Below are positions 25,614 to 37,724 of a stretch of 55,531 nt of DNA, one piece after another; positions within the stretch are counted from its first letter, which is position 1, and each line of letters begins with the position of its first letter. A program made the position numbers and the translations under genes. The DNA comes from JBOGED01 sp050743205 (GTDB lineage Bacteria; Actinomycetota; Nitriliruptoria; Euzebyales; Egibacteraceae): contig JBOGEA010000002.1 in NCBI GenBank assembly GCA_050743205.1, positions 1 through 55,531 on the forward strand, read 5' to 3'. The notes beneath the pieces are model-generated. The model was given only the letters and a program-made list of their open reading frames with translations. It was not told the DNA's origin and made no database searches.

Positions 25614-26730
25614 CGGCAGATTCACGTTGACGCTGATGATGGGGCCCACGATCGCGGTGCCGGTCCCCCAGCCTGTCACCGATGCGCTGACCAGCGTGCA
25701 GGTCACGACGACGGCGGGGCAGGCCAGCGGCTTTCAGCTGACGTTCGCGGTCAGCAAGGACTCCGTGATCAACCGCGCGCTGCTGCCCGCCGGGTTCTTC
25801 GATCCCAAGGTGCGGGTGATCATCGTCGTGGTGCTCAACGGCACGCCGACCGTGCTGATGGACGGCGTGATCACCCGTCAGGAGCTGTCGGCGAGCGACG
25901 ACCCGGGCGCGTCCACGCTCACGATCACCGGTGAGGACCTCACGCTGGTGATGGACCTGGTGGACGAGTACGCGTGCTACCCGGCCATGTCGAGCGACGA
26001 CCAGGTGCGGGTCATCTGCCTGAAATATGCGGTCTACGGAATCATCCCCGCAGCAGTGCCTCCGCTGCTGCGCGAGATTGAAAGCCCCAACGAGAAAATC
26101 CGCGTCCAGTCGAGCACCGATCTGGCTCACATCAGGGCGCTAGCCGCCCAAGCAGGCTACGTCTTTTACATCGACCCTGGCCCGGCCCCTGGTGCAAATA
26201 TCGCGTATTGGGGACCAGAGATCCGTATCGGCATCCCCCAGCCGGCGCTCAGCATCAACATGGACGCGACGACGAACGTCGAGTCACTGAGCTTCAGCTT
26301 CGACGGCCGTGCACGGACGCAGATGACCGTCAGCGTCACCGAACCGGTCACTAAGCGCTCGATCCCTGTCCCGATCCCCGACATCGGTCTGCTGCGTCCG
26401 CCGCTCGCTGCCCGTCCGGCGATCGCGCTGCGCCAGGAACCGGTGCCGGACACCGCCAAGCTGACCGGGATTGGGGCGGCCCTCGTCGGGTTGGCCATGA
26501 CCGCTCAGGCCTCGGACGCGATCAACGGGCAAGGGCGCCTCGACGTGCTGCGCTACGGGCACATCCTGCAGGCGCGCCGCCTGGTCTCGGTCCGGGGCGC
26601 TGGGCTGGCTTACGACGGGCTGTATTTCGTCAAGAGCGTCACGCATGACATCAAGCGTGGCGAGTACAAGCAGAGCTTCGCGCTCGCACGGGACGGACTC
26701 GTCTCACAAACAACGGTGGTGAGCCCGTGA
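25606..26730 (+). CDS. eCIS central spike hub protein (gp27/VgrG N-terminal-like)
   Basis: 374 residues. The pattern of tandem beta-barrels is visible: QVTTTAGQASGFQLTFAVSKDS, TVLMDGVITRQELSASDDPGASTLTITGEDLTLVMD, VQSSTDLAHIRALAAQAGYVFYID, and a C-terminal GLYFVKSVTHDIKRGEYKQSFALARDGLVS. This corresponds to gp27 or the N-terminal half of Afp8/Pvc8. The spike OB-fold is encoded by the separate next gene, which it overlaps by 4 bp. Confidence 0.85.
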   Translation: MANGRFTLTLMMGPTIAVPVPQPVTDALTSVQVTTTAGQASGFQLTFAVSKDSVINRALLPAGFFDPKVRVIIVVVLNGTPTVLMDGVITRQELSASDDPGASTLTITGEDLTLVMDLVDEYACYPAMSSDDQVRVICLKYAVYGIIPAAVPPLLREIESPNEKIRVQSSTDLAHIRALAAQAGYVFYIDPGPAPGANIAYWGPEIRIGIPQPALSINMDATTNVESLSFSFDGRARTQMTVSVTEPVTKRSIPVPIPDIGLLRPPLAARPAIALRQEPVPDTAKLTGIGAALVGLAMTAQASDAINGQGRLDVLRYGHILQARRLVSVRGAGLAYDGLYFVKSVTHDIKRGEYKQSFALARDGLVSQTTVVSP

Positions 26731-27254
26731 ACGATAACGGAAAGAAGCGTTTTCTCGGTCGGTATCGTGGTATCGTCGCCAGCAATGTCGATCCTAAGCA
26801 GTTGGGCCGGCTGTTGGTTGGAGTACCAGACGTACTCGGTAATCACTCCTGCATATGGGCAGATCCAGCGACTCCTCTGGCAGGCTCGGGGATGGGAATT
26901 TCTTATCTCCCGCCGGTCGACGCCGGCGTCTGGGTGGAGTTCGAGCAGGGGGACCCGGACTACGCCATTTGGACCGGGTGCTGGCGCGGTTCCAAGAGTG
27001 ACGTGCCGGGGGACGCGAATACGGCGCCCCCAACGAATCCGCCGATCGTGATCCAGTCGGAGGGGCAGAACCGACTGGTCATCCACAGCACGCCTGGTGA
27101 CGGCATGACGTTGGAGACCTCGGCCGCTTCGAGCGGCCCGAGGATCGTGATCACTTCCACAAGCATCACGCTCTCTACTGGGAAGGGCGCGTCGATCGAG
27201 CTGAGCGGCAACAGCGTCAAGATCAACGGCAATTCCCTCACAGTGGTCGGGTGA
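26727..27254 (+). CDS. eCIS spike protein (gp5/VgrG OB-fold)
   Basis: 175 residues, GTG start overlapping the hub stop. Residues ~8-90 match the gp5 OB fold (YRGIVASNVDPKQLGRLLVGVPDVLG; MGISYLPPVDAGVWVEFEQGDPDYAIWTGCW). Residues ~105-175 form repeated short strands (NRLVIHSTPGDGMTLE, RIVITSTSITLSTGKGASIELSGNSVKING) typical of the triple-stranded beta-helix needle. It is the trimeric spike below the PAAR tip. No lysozyme insertion is present. Confidence 0.88.
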   Translation: MNDNGKKRFLGRYRGIVASNVDPKQLGRLLVGVPDVLGNHSCIWADPATPLAGSGMGISYLPPVDAGVWVEFEQGDPDYAIWTGCWRGSKSDVPGDANTAPPTNPPIVIQSEGQNRLVIHSTPGDGMTLETSAASSGPRIVITSTSITLSTGKGASIELSGNSVKINGNSLTVVG

Positions 27255-27265
27255 GGAGGCGAACG

Positions 27266-27589
27266 ATGCCAGGATTTCTTCTTCATCAAGGCGCGACGGT
27301 CGCGTGCGCGCACCAGGGGCGGGCCCAGCCGACGGCGACCGACCCCAAGGTCAAGGTCGGCGGGCAGGCGGTGGCCACCCAGGCCAACACGTACACCGTC
27401 ACGGGCTGCACGCTGCCGCCACCGACGGCCGGCAACGGTCCCTGCGTGACCGCGCAGTGGACGAGCGCCGCCACAAAGGTCAAAGCGGGCGGCAAACCGG
27501 TGCTGCTCGCGAACAGCCAGGCCACATGCGCGCCAACGGGCACACCGCTGCAGATCCAGACGACACAGACCAAGGTCAGTGGGACGTGA
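27266..27589 (+). CDS. eCIS PAAR-like spike tip protein
   Basis: 107 residues. The start is taken at the ATG at 27266, placed correctly after GAGGAG, rather than the GTG at 27251. PGFLLHQGATVACAHQGRAQP, VKVGGQAVATQANTYTVTGC and AATKVKAGGKPVLLANSQATC, followed by a final strand, form a PAAR/DUF4280-like cone. His and Cys residues (H6, C11, H13 and later cysteines) could hold the tip metal. It sits between the spike and gp25 genes, as in other eCIS. Confidence 0.82.
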   Translation: MPGFLLHQGATVACAHQGRAQPTATDPKVKVGGQAVATQANTYTVTGCTLPPPTAGNGPCVTAQWTSAATKVKAGGKPVLLANSQATCAPTGTPLQIQTTQTKVSGT

Positions 27590-27594
27590 GCGCG

Positions 27595-27957
27595 ATGAAC
27601 ATCGACTATCCACTGCATTTCGACGGCCGTGGGCGGACGGCGCAGACGGACGTCGACGACCACGTGCGTGACCTGATCGAGCAGCTGCTGTTCACCAACC
27701 CGGGTGAGCGGGTGAACCGGCCGGCCTTCGGCAGCGGCCTGCTCGAGCTCGTGTTCGCGCCCAACAGCCCGGAGCTGGCCGCCGCGTTGCAGTTCACGAT
27801 GCAGGGCGCGCTCCAGCGCTGGCTGGGCGACCTGATCGACCTCGAGGGCCTGGAGGTGCAGAGCGACGACGCCACCCTGCAAGTCGCCGTGCAGTACGTC
27901 GTCAAGCGGTCCGGCGCGCGCCGGACCGACGTCATTCAGCGGGCCGGTGCGCGATGA
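27595..27957 (+). CDS. eCIS baseplate wedge protein (gp25-like)
   Basis: 120 residues from ATG 27595 (a GTG at 27586 overlapping the previous stop would add three residues). The gp25/GPW signature is clear: VDDHVRDLIEQLLFTNPGERVNRPAFGSGLLELVFAPNSPELAAALQFTMQGALQRWL, followed by a beta-strand pair. It links the hub to the sheath initiator ring. Its stop overlaps the next start by 4 bp. Confidence 0.92.
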   Translation: MNIDYPLHFDGRGRTAQTDVDDHVRDLIEQLLFTNPGERVNRPAFGSGLLELVFAPNSPELAAALQFTMQGALQRWLGDLIDLEGLEVQSDDATLQVAVQYVVKRSGARRTDVIQRAGAR

Positions 27958-30896
27958 CGGCCAAGACGACCAAGCCGGCCGAGACGACCAGGACCACCAA
28001 AACGGCTACACCCGCCATCCCGAGCCTCGCCTGCAACGACCAGCGCCGCCGACGGCAGGTCCGCCACCAGGGTTGCAACGGCATCGACGCGATAGAAGTG
28101 AGCGACGACCAGCGCGTCCTGACCGTGACGTTCCTCGGCAAGGCGCCCGAGGGTCTCACGCCCGCCAACGCGCGCATCGACGGCGGCCAGAGGGTCACCG
28201 GCATCAGGATCGTCGACGTGCGCCGGTGCATCGAAGACGACCCCGAGCTGGACGACCGCTTGGACGTGACGGTCGACCGGCCCGGCGACTTCTCTGTCTA
28301 CACGCTGCGGCTCGTGGAGGCCGACGAGCACGGGCGCCCTGGCATACAGGCGCTCGGCGGCTTCGACCCGCGCTACGCGCAGCTCGACTTCTCGTTCAAG
28401 GCGGGCTGCCCGAGCGACCTCGACTGCGCGGCGGTTGATGACTGCCCGCCGCCGGCCCTGGTCGAGCCGGACATCTCCTACCTGGCCAAGGACTACTCGA
28501 GCTTCCGCCAGCTCATCCTCGACCGGTTAGCGCTCGTCATGCCGGCCTGGACCGAGCGCCACATACCCGATCTCGGCATCACGCTGGTCGAGCTGCTCGC
28601 CTACGTCGGCGACTACCTCAGCTATTACCAGGACGCGGTGGCCACCGAGGCGTACCTGGACACAGCCAGGAAGCGGATCTCGGTGCGCCGGCACGTCCGC
28701 CTGATCGACTACCCGATGCACGACGGCTGCAACGCGCGCGCGTGGGTGTGCATCGAGGTCAACCAGCCGCTGGCGTTGAAGCAGCCGCAGTTCTTCTTCG
28801 TCACCGGCCACAACGGCGCCCTGCCCGGCCCAGCGCTGGCCGCCGAGGACCTGCTCGGCGTGCCGCGGACCGCCTACGAGGTGTTCGAGCCGCTCGCCGA
28901 CGTCGAGCTGAACCCGGCCCACAACGCGATCCCCTTCTGGACGTGGGGCAACCAGGAGTGCTGCCTGAACCGCGGCGCCACCCGCACCACCCTGAAGGAC
29001 GACCACCACCGGCGGCTCGACCTGCACCCCGGTGACGTCCTGATCTTCGAGGAGGTCCTCGGCCCCCGCACCGGCGCGGCGGCCGACGCCGACCCCACCC
29101 ACCGCCAAGCGGTCCGTCTGACCACGGTCGAGGCGGGCCGTGACGAGCTCTACGACCAGCCCATCGTGGAGATCGAGTGGCCACCCGAGGACGCGCTGAC
29201 GTTCCCGCTGTGCCTCTCAGCCGTCGCGGAGCCGCCGGACTGCAAGCTCGTCTACCCCAGCGTCGCCTGCGGCAATGTCGTGCTCGTCGACCACGGCCGC
29301 AGCCTCGCTGCATGCGGGGAGGACCCAGAGCCGCTGGAGGAGGTGCCGACCTCAACCCCCCAACCTGGTGGCTGCGCTGGCGTCGGCGATCCGCGCGACC
29401 CAGTCCTGGTCCAGCCCCCGTTCGACCTCCATCTGCGGGAGCGCCCGGTCACGCAGCGCGTCCCGTTCCCGTCCCCGGGCACGGTGAGCGCGCGGCAGGC
29501 CATGCGCCTGGGGCGGATCCCCGGCCAAGCCCGGGCCAGGCTCCACGAGCTGTGGCAGCGGGCACATGGCGGACAGGCGCTCGACGAGGACCAGGTCGAG
29601 GAGATCCGCACGATCTTCGGCCCCCGGGCACTGGCCGAGGCCCGCTTTCCCATACCCAAGCCCCGCGCCCGGCGCCAACCCACCGCCGCCGAGCAGGCCA
29701 GCGCGCTCGGACGGCTGCTGGCCAACGAGCCACGGCTGCTCGCCAAGAAGGTCCGCTGGCTGGAGGATCTGGCGCGGCGCGCCCGTGCCGGCCTGGAGCT
29801 GGGGCCCGACGAGCTGTGCGAGATCCACATGGCGTGGGGCGACCGCTACGCCGAAGGGCTGGAGGCGGCGGACGCGGCCTTCTCCGGCCCGGCCCGCGAC
29901 GCCCTACGCCACGACCCGCGCGACGCGCTCCCGGTGATCCGGCTGCGCGCCGACCCACAGGAAGCCGACTGGACAGCGCGGCGCGGCCTGCTCGCCAGCG
30001 GCGCGAAGGATCGCCATTTCGTGGCTGAGCTCGACAACGATGGCGTGACCTGCCTGCGCTTCGGCGACGGAGAACTCGGCCGAGCGCCCAGGCCGGGCAC
30101 GAGGTTCCTCGCCGACTACCGGATCGGCAACGGGACAGCCGGCAACGTCGGCGCCGAGACGATCCGCCGCATCGTCTTCTGCACGAACGACCCGGGCGCC
30201 GTCAAGCTGGTGCGCAACCCGCTCCCGGCCGAGGGCGGCACCGAGCCGCAGCCACTGGCCGAGGTGAAGCTGTTCGCCCCCGGCGCGTTCCGGCATCAGC
30301 TCCAGCGCGCGGTCACGGCAGACGACTACGCGGCCCTGGCCGGCCAGCTGCCCGGGCTCCAGCGCGCGGCGGCGAGCCTGCGCTGGAACGGAAGCTGGTA
30401 CGAGGCCGAGATCGCCGTCGATCCCCTGGGCGGCAAGGACGCGGACGATGCGCTGCTCGAGCGGGTGCGGGAGGGCGTCTTCCGCTACCGGCGCATCGGC
30501 CACGACCTCGTCGTGGAGCCGGCCCGCTCCGTCCCGCTCCTCCTCGGGCTGAGCGTCTGCGTCCTGCCGCACCACCTGCGCGCTCACGTCAATGCGGCCC
30601 TCCTCGACGCGTTCAGCAACCGACCGCTGCGCGGCGGCCGACGCGGGTTCTTCCACCCCGACAGCCTGACCTTCGGCGACGACATCGACGTAAGCCGGCT
30701 GGTCGCCCTCGCGCAGTCCATCCCAGGGGTCGAGAGCGTGGAGGTGACCACGCTCCAGCGGCTGTTCGAGGGCGACCACGGCGAACTCACCCAGGGGTTC
30801 CTGGCCCTCGGCCCGCTGGAGATCGCGCGGCTCGACAACGACCCCGCGTTCCCCGAGAACGGCCAGCTTCAGCTAAAGATCGGAGGTGGGCGATGA
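27954..30896 (+). CDS. eCIS baseplate wedge protein 1 (gpJ/gp6-like)
   Basis: 980 residues. After a Thr/Lys-rich start (~1-25), the region DISYLAKDYSSFRQLILDRLALVMPAWTERHIPDLGITLVELLAYVGDYLSYYQDAVATEAYL (~170-235) is the conserved N-terminus of putative baseplate assembly proteins. Later TCLRFGDGELGRAPRPGTRFLADYRIGNGTAGNV and ALAGQLPGLQRAAASLRW mark the J-like core. Residues ~510-655 are an extra helical insertion rich in Arg and Leu. It forms the wedge with the next gene product (Afp11/Afp12-type). It overlaps that gene by 4 bp. Confidence 0.9.
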   Translation: MTAKTTKPAETTRTTKTATPAIPSLACNDQRRRRQVRHQGCNGIDAIEVSDDQRVLTVTFLGKAPEGLTPANARIDGGQRVTGIRIVDVRRCIEDDPELDDRLDVTVDRPGDFSVYTLRLVEADEHGRPGIQALGGFDPRYAQLDFSFKAGCPSDLDCAAVDDCPPPALVEPDISYLAKDYSSFRQLILDRLALVMPAWTERHIPDLGITLVELLAYVGDYLSYYQDAVATEAYLDTARKRISVRRHVRLIDYPMHDGCNARAWVCIEVNQPLALKQPQFFFVTGHNGALPGPALAAEDLLGVPRTAYEVFEPLADVELNPAHNAIPFWTWGNQECCLNRGATRTTLKDDHHRRLDLHPGDVLIFEEVLGPRTGAAADADPTHRQAVRLTTVEAGRDELYDQPIVEIEWPPEDALTFPLCLSAVAEPPDCKLVYPSVACGNVVLVDHGRSLAACGEDPEPLEEVPTSTPQPGGCAGVGDPRDPVLVQPPFDLHLRERPVTQRVPFPSPGTVSARQAMRLGRIPGQARARLHELWQRAHGGQALDEDQVEEIRTIFGPRALAEARFPIPKPRARRQPTAAEQASALGRLLANEPRLLAKKVRWLEDLARRARAGLELGPDELCEIHMAWGDRYAEGLEAADAAFSGPARDALRHDPRDALPVIRLRADPQEADWTARRGLLASGAKDRHFVAELDNDGVTCLRFGDGELGRAPRPGTRFLADYRIGNGTAGNVGAETIRRIVFCTNDPGAVKLVRNPLPAEGGTEPQPLAEVKLFAPGAFRHQLQRAVTADDYAALAGQLPGLQRAAASLRWNGSWYEAEIAVDPLGGKDADDALLERVREGVFRYRRIGHDLVVEPARSVPLLLGLSVCVLPHHLRAHVNAALLDAFSNRPLRGGRRGFFHPDSLTFGDDIDVSRLVALAQSIPGVESVEVTTLQRLFEGDHGELTQGFLALGPLEIARLDNDPAFPENGQLQLKIGGGR

Positions 30897-33800
30897 CGCA
30901 GGACTGCGGCTGCTGCGCCGGAGTCGAGCGGCTGACCCCCGCACCGACCGCCAACCCACCGGGCCTGGACGCGCTTCCCTACCGGGTCGGCACCCACGGC
31001 GGCTTCCTGGAGACGATGCTTGCCCGGCTCTCGAGCCATGCCCTCAACGGGCCGCTGCGGGGCTTGAGGGCGCGCACCGCCGACGACCCGTCGATCGCCC
31101 TCCTGGACGCGTGGGCCACGGTCGCCGACGTGCTGACCTTCTACCAGGAGCGGATCGCCAACGAGGGCTACCTGCGCACCGCCACCGAGCGCCGCTCCGT
31201 GCTCGAGCTCGCCCGGCTGATCGGCTACCAGCTCCGTCCAGGTCTCGCAGCGACGACCTACCTCGCATACACGCTCGACGTCGATCCCACCAAGGACACC
31301 ACGACCACGATCCCCAGGGGCAGCCGTGCCCAGAGCGTGCCCGGACCCGGCGAGCTGCCGCAGTCCTTCGAGACCACCGACGACCTCGAGGCGCGCGCCT
31401 CCTGGAACATCCTTCGCCCACGGACGACCCAGCCGACGGTCATCACCCGCTCGAACAACACGACGAAGCCGGACGCCCTCTACGCCACCGGGATCTCGAC
31501 TGGGCTGAAGCCCAACGACCGCCTTCTCTTCGTCTTCGGCGACGGGGTCGGCCAACAGGTGGTACGGCCTGTCGTGTCGGTGACCCCCGACCCTGCCGAG
31601 AACCGCACGGCCGTGGCCTTGCAGGTCCCTTCATCCACGACGACCGGGGTGACCGGCTCGACCGGGACCGCGCTCGACGCCCTAGGCAAGCTGCTCGGGC
31701 CGCTCGCAAAGCCGACGTCACGGCCGCCTACCCATCCCAGCGACCTCGATCGGGATCCCTCGACGCTATTCGCCCTCGGGTCCGATGTCGGTCCTCAGCT
31801 GCTCGCCACGCTCAACCCCGCGATCGAGCCTGCGCTGTACCAGGCCTGGGCCAACGCGACCGTCACTGCCGGGTACCCGCCGGACCGGCTGCAGGCCTTG
31901 CGCGTGCGAGCGGCGCCTTTCGGCGCCACTGCCCCGCTCAAACCGGTCCGCAACGAGAACGGCGTCCCCATCGACACCGAGGAGTGGCCGCTCGGCGACA
32001 CCGCGACGGCCAGTGTCCGGGTCCACTACTTCCGCCGGACGGCCAACGCCGCTGACCTTGAGCTCACTAGCGGTGGCCAGACCGTGACCACGACTGTCCC
32101 GCTCGACGAGACACCGGACCGCACATTCCCGCTGCAGTCGCTCGGGACAGTCCGGGTGCAGGACAGCACGGTCACCGTGGGCGAGTTGAACACGGTGCGC
32201 ACGCTGATCTTTACCTTCGCCTTCGCGGGAGGCTCACCGCGCGCGATCATCGTCACCGATCCAGCCCCGGCTGGGGGGATCGCGAGCGGGGCCGGGAGCA
32301 TCGAGGTCGGGTTCAGTGATGCCACGGACGGCACGTGGCGCCCCGACATCGGACAGACCTTCCACCGCACGACCGGGACGCATCGCATGTCGGTCGTGCT
32401 GGACGGGACCAGCAGGTCCAACCCCGGCACGCTTAGCGCCAGCCATGAGACGCTGCTCCCGCTGGATCCCCGCACGGTCCTCCCCCTGGACGCGGTCTAC
32501 GACCAGATCGTCCCGGGCAGCTGGGTGGTCGTCGAGCGCGCCGGCCAGTCGCCACGCTCGATCCGGGTGACGAGGGTCGAGACCGTCGCCAAGGCTGCCT
32601 ACAACATCTCGGCGACGGTATCGCAATTGACCCTGGCCGAGGACTGGCTCGACGCGACCGACGTGCTGCTCTCGGCCGTGAGAGAGACGACCGTGTACGC
32701 CCAGAGCGAGCAGCTTGAGCTGGCTCCCGAGCCACGAAACGACGACGTCAAGGGCAGCTCGATCGACCTCGACAAGCTCTACCAAGGCCTGCAGTCGGGG
32801 CGCTGGCTGATCGTGGCGGGCGAGCGCACCGACATCCCTGGCACGACCGGCGTCAACGCCAGCGAGCTTGTCATGCTCGCCGGCGCGGTCCAGGCCGCTG
32901 GCCCGAACCGGCCCGGCGACACCTCCCACACGACGATCACGCTCGCTAAACCCTTGGCCTATACGTACAAGCGCGACACCGTGAAGATCTACGGCAATGT
33001 CGTCAAGGCCACGCACGGCGAGACGAGCGGCGAGGCGCTCGGCAGCGGTGACGGCAGCAAGGCCTTGCAGGCGTTCACGCTGCGCCGGTCGCCGCTCACC
33101 TACCTGGCCTCGGCAACACCCAGCGGCGCCGAGAGCGCGCTGGAGGTGCGCGTCGACGAGGTGAGATGGCACGAGGCGGACAGCCTGGTCTTCCTCGGCC
33201 CGACTGACCATGCCTACGTCACACGGACCGACGACCGGGACGCCACGACGGTTATGTTCGGGGACGGCGTCCATGGAGCCCGCCTGCCGACTGGCGCGGA
33301 GAACGTCAGGGCCACCTATCGCACCGGCATCGGACGGCCGGGAAACGTCCAGGCCGAGCAGATCAGCCAGCTGCAGACGCGGCCCCTCGGCGTGAACGGG
33401 GTGACGAACCCGCTGCGCGCCTCTGGCGGGGCTGACCGGGACAGCCTGGACCAAGCGCGGCGCAACGCCCCGCTCGCGGTGCTCGCGCTCGACCGCCTCG
33501 TGTCGGTGCAGGACTACGCGGACTTCGCGCGGGCGCGAGCCGGTATCGGCAAGGCCACATCCGGCCGGCTCTCTGATGGGACCCGCACGCTCGTCCACGT
33601 CACGATCGCCGGGGTCGACGACATCCCGATCGACGAGACCTCCGACCTGTTCGAGAGCCTACGCCGATCGCTCTCCCAGTTCGGGGACCCGAGCCAGCCC
33701 GTCGAGGTCAAGGTGCGCGAGCTCGCGTTGATAGTGATCGCCGCGCGAGTGCGGGTCGACGCGGACCACCGCTGGGATCTGGTGGAGCCGAAGGTGCGCG

Positions 33801-34113
33801 CCGCGCTGCTGAGCCGCTTCAGCTTCGACCGCCGTGAGTTCGGCCAGGACGTGGTCCTGAGCGAGGTGATCAGCACCATCCAGGGCGTCTCCGGGGTCGT
33901 CCGCGTGGTCGTGGACGGGCTGACCACCGTACCGGAGCGGATCACCGCGGCCCAGCTGGGCGGGCTCGCCGCGAGCTTGAAGCCCCCGGCTCCGCAGCAC
34001 ATCCCACTGGAGATCGCGCGCCCCGGTCTCGGAGGGGTCAGCGTCCTGCCTGCGCAGCTCGGGCTGCTGTCGCCCAAGGTGCCCGACACGCTGATCCTCA
34101 AGGAGATGAAGCA

Positions 34114-34117
<4 letters not shown>
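30893..34117 (+). CDS. eCIS baseplate wedge protein 2 (gpJ/gp6-like)
   Basis: 1074 residues. The N-terminus DDPSIALLDAWATVADVLTFYQERIANEGYLRTATERRSVLELARLIGYQLRPG and the later TRTDDRDATTVMFGDGVHGARLPTGAENVRATYRTGIGRPGNVQ, then LDRLVSVQDYADFARARAGIGKA, define a second J-like wedge subunit. The middle (~250-700) is a large beta-rich insertion. Two J-type proteins in tandem are normal for eCIS of the Afp11/Pvc11 type. The stop overlaps the next gene by 4 bp. Confidence 0.9.
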
Positions 34118-36309
<2,192 letters not shown>

Positions 36310-36318
36310 GGAGGGCTC

Positions 36319-37707
36319 ATGCACGGCGATTTCTCACGCCTCACGTTCGTCCCGGAGAAACACTACTCATCGGTCCTCCTCCAACAGGGCCGGGTGGAAC
36401 TCGACGCGGACGCCAACGAGCAGAGCGCGGTGCTGCTCCATTACCTGAGAACGCTCGCGGCCGACATCATCGGGCCGTTCGGCGGGCCGGAGGGCGGGGC
36501 GGGCTTCGAGATCGGGCTACAACTCGGCCAGAACGGCCAGCAGCTCGTCGATCTCACGATCGGACGAGGGCGCTACTACGTCGCCGGCATCCTGGTCGAG
36601 AACGAACAGCCGGGATCCTGCTACTACCACCAGCCCGACGCCTACTTCGACGACCAGTGCGATCCCCTACCCAAGACGCCTTTCCTCGTCTATCTCCGAG
36701 TTTTCGAGCGCCTCATCACCGCGGTCGAGGATCCGGCGATCCGCGAGGTCGCGCTCGGCGACAACGGACCGGACACCGCCGCCCGGCTGAAGGTCGTCTG
36801 GCAAGTCGTGGCGACGGACAAGATTCCCGGCACCGATCGTCCGCTCGGCAAGGAACCGGATAATGGACCAGGCGTCGACAGGGACTACATCCTGGACAGC
36901 TGCGCGACATGGGAGCAGAAGCGCCAGGACCAGACCGGTTTGCTCAAGGCTCGTGGCAAACAACCCGCGAGCACTGCCGGCAACCCGTGCATCACCTCGC
37001 CCGAGGCGCGCTACCGCGGCGCCGAGAACCAGCTGTACCGGGTCGAGGTCCACACAGGGGGCTGCGCCGGCACCGCCACGTTCAAGTGGTCCCGCGACAA
37101 CGGCAGCGTGACCTTCCCCATCACCAAGCTGAGTGAGACGGAGGTCTTCCTCGCCTCGCTCGGCCGGGACAGCCGCCTCGGTCTGGAGGCCGGTGACTGG
37201 GTCGAGATCATCGACGACCGATACGTCCTGAGCGGCAGCCCCGAACCGCTTCAGCGTGTGAAGGCGGTCGATCCGCTCGACCGCCGGGTCGAACTCGAGA
37301 CGGCACCGACGAGCGCCACCGGCCAGAACCCTACCCTCCATCCCTTCCTTCGCCGCTGGGACCAGCGCGAGCCGCTGCCGGCCTTGAGCGGTCCGACGTT
37401 GAGCAAGAAAGACCACGCGTTGACGATCGTGGAGGCCAGCGACGATGTCCACTGGATCGACCTCGAGGACGGCGTCCAGATCCAGTTCCAGAAGGGTGGG
37501 ACGTACATGCGAGACGACTACTGGCTGATCCCCGCCCGCACAGCGACCGGTAGTATCGAGTGGCCACAGGCGAACGGCAAGCCGACCGAGCGTAGGCCCG
37601 ACGGCGTCGTCTACCACCTCGCGCCGCTCGCGCTAGTCAAAGACGGCCCCCTCTCCAAGGACCTCCGCTGCCGGTTCGGCCGGCTCGCCTGTCCCCCTCC
37701 ACCGTGA
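36319..37707 (+). CDS. DUF6519 protein, eCIS baseplate-associated
   Basis: 462 residues, start after AGGGAGGG. The opening HGDFSRLTFVPEKHYSSVLLQQGRVELDADANEQSAVLLHYLRTLAADIIGP is the DUF6519 hallmark. GGCAGTATFKWSRDNGSV and a carbohydrate-module-like middle follow. Relatives lie at the end of baseplate modules in actinobacterial and cyanobacterial eCIS. A structural or receptor-contacting role is inferred; no catalytic motif is seen. It has no coiled coil, so it is not a typical fibre. Confidence 0.75.
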   Translation: MHGDFSRLTFVPEKHYSSVLLQQGRVELDADANEQSAVLLHYLRTLAADIIGPFGGPEGGAGFEIGLQLGQNGQQLVDLTIGRGRYYVAGILVENEQPGSCYYHQPDAYFDDQCDPLPKTPFLVYLRVFERLITAVEDPAIREVALGDNGPDTAARLKVVWQVVATDKIPGTDRPLGKEPDNGPGVDRDYILDSCATWEQKRQDQTGLLKARGKQPASTAGNPCITSPEARYRGAENQLYRVEVHTGGCAGTATFKWSRDNGSVTFPITKLSETEVFLASLGRDSRLGLEAGDWVEIIDDRYVLSGSPEPLQRVKAVDPLDRRVELETAPTSATGQNPTLHPFLRRWDQREPLPALSGPTLSKKDHALTIVEASDDVHWIDLEDGVQIQFQKGGTYMRDDYWLIPARTATGSIEWPQANGKPTERRPDGVVYHLAPLALVKDGPLSKDLRCRFGRLACPPPP

Positions 37708-37724
37708 CGAGCGTTTGGAGAACT

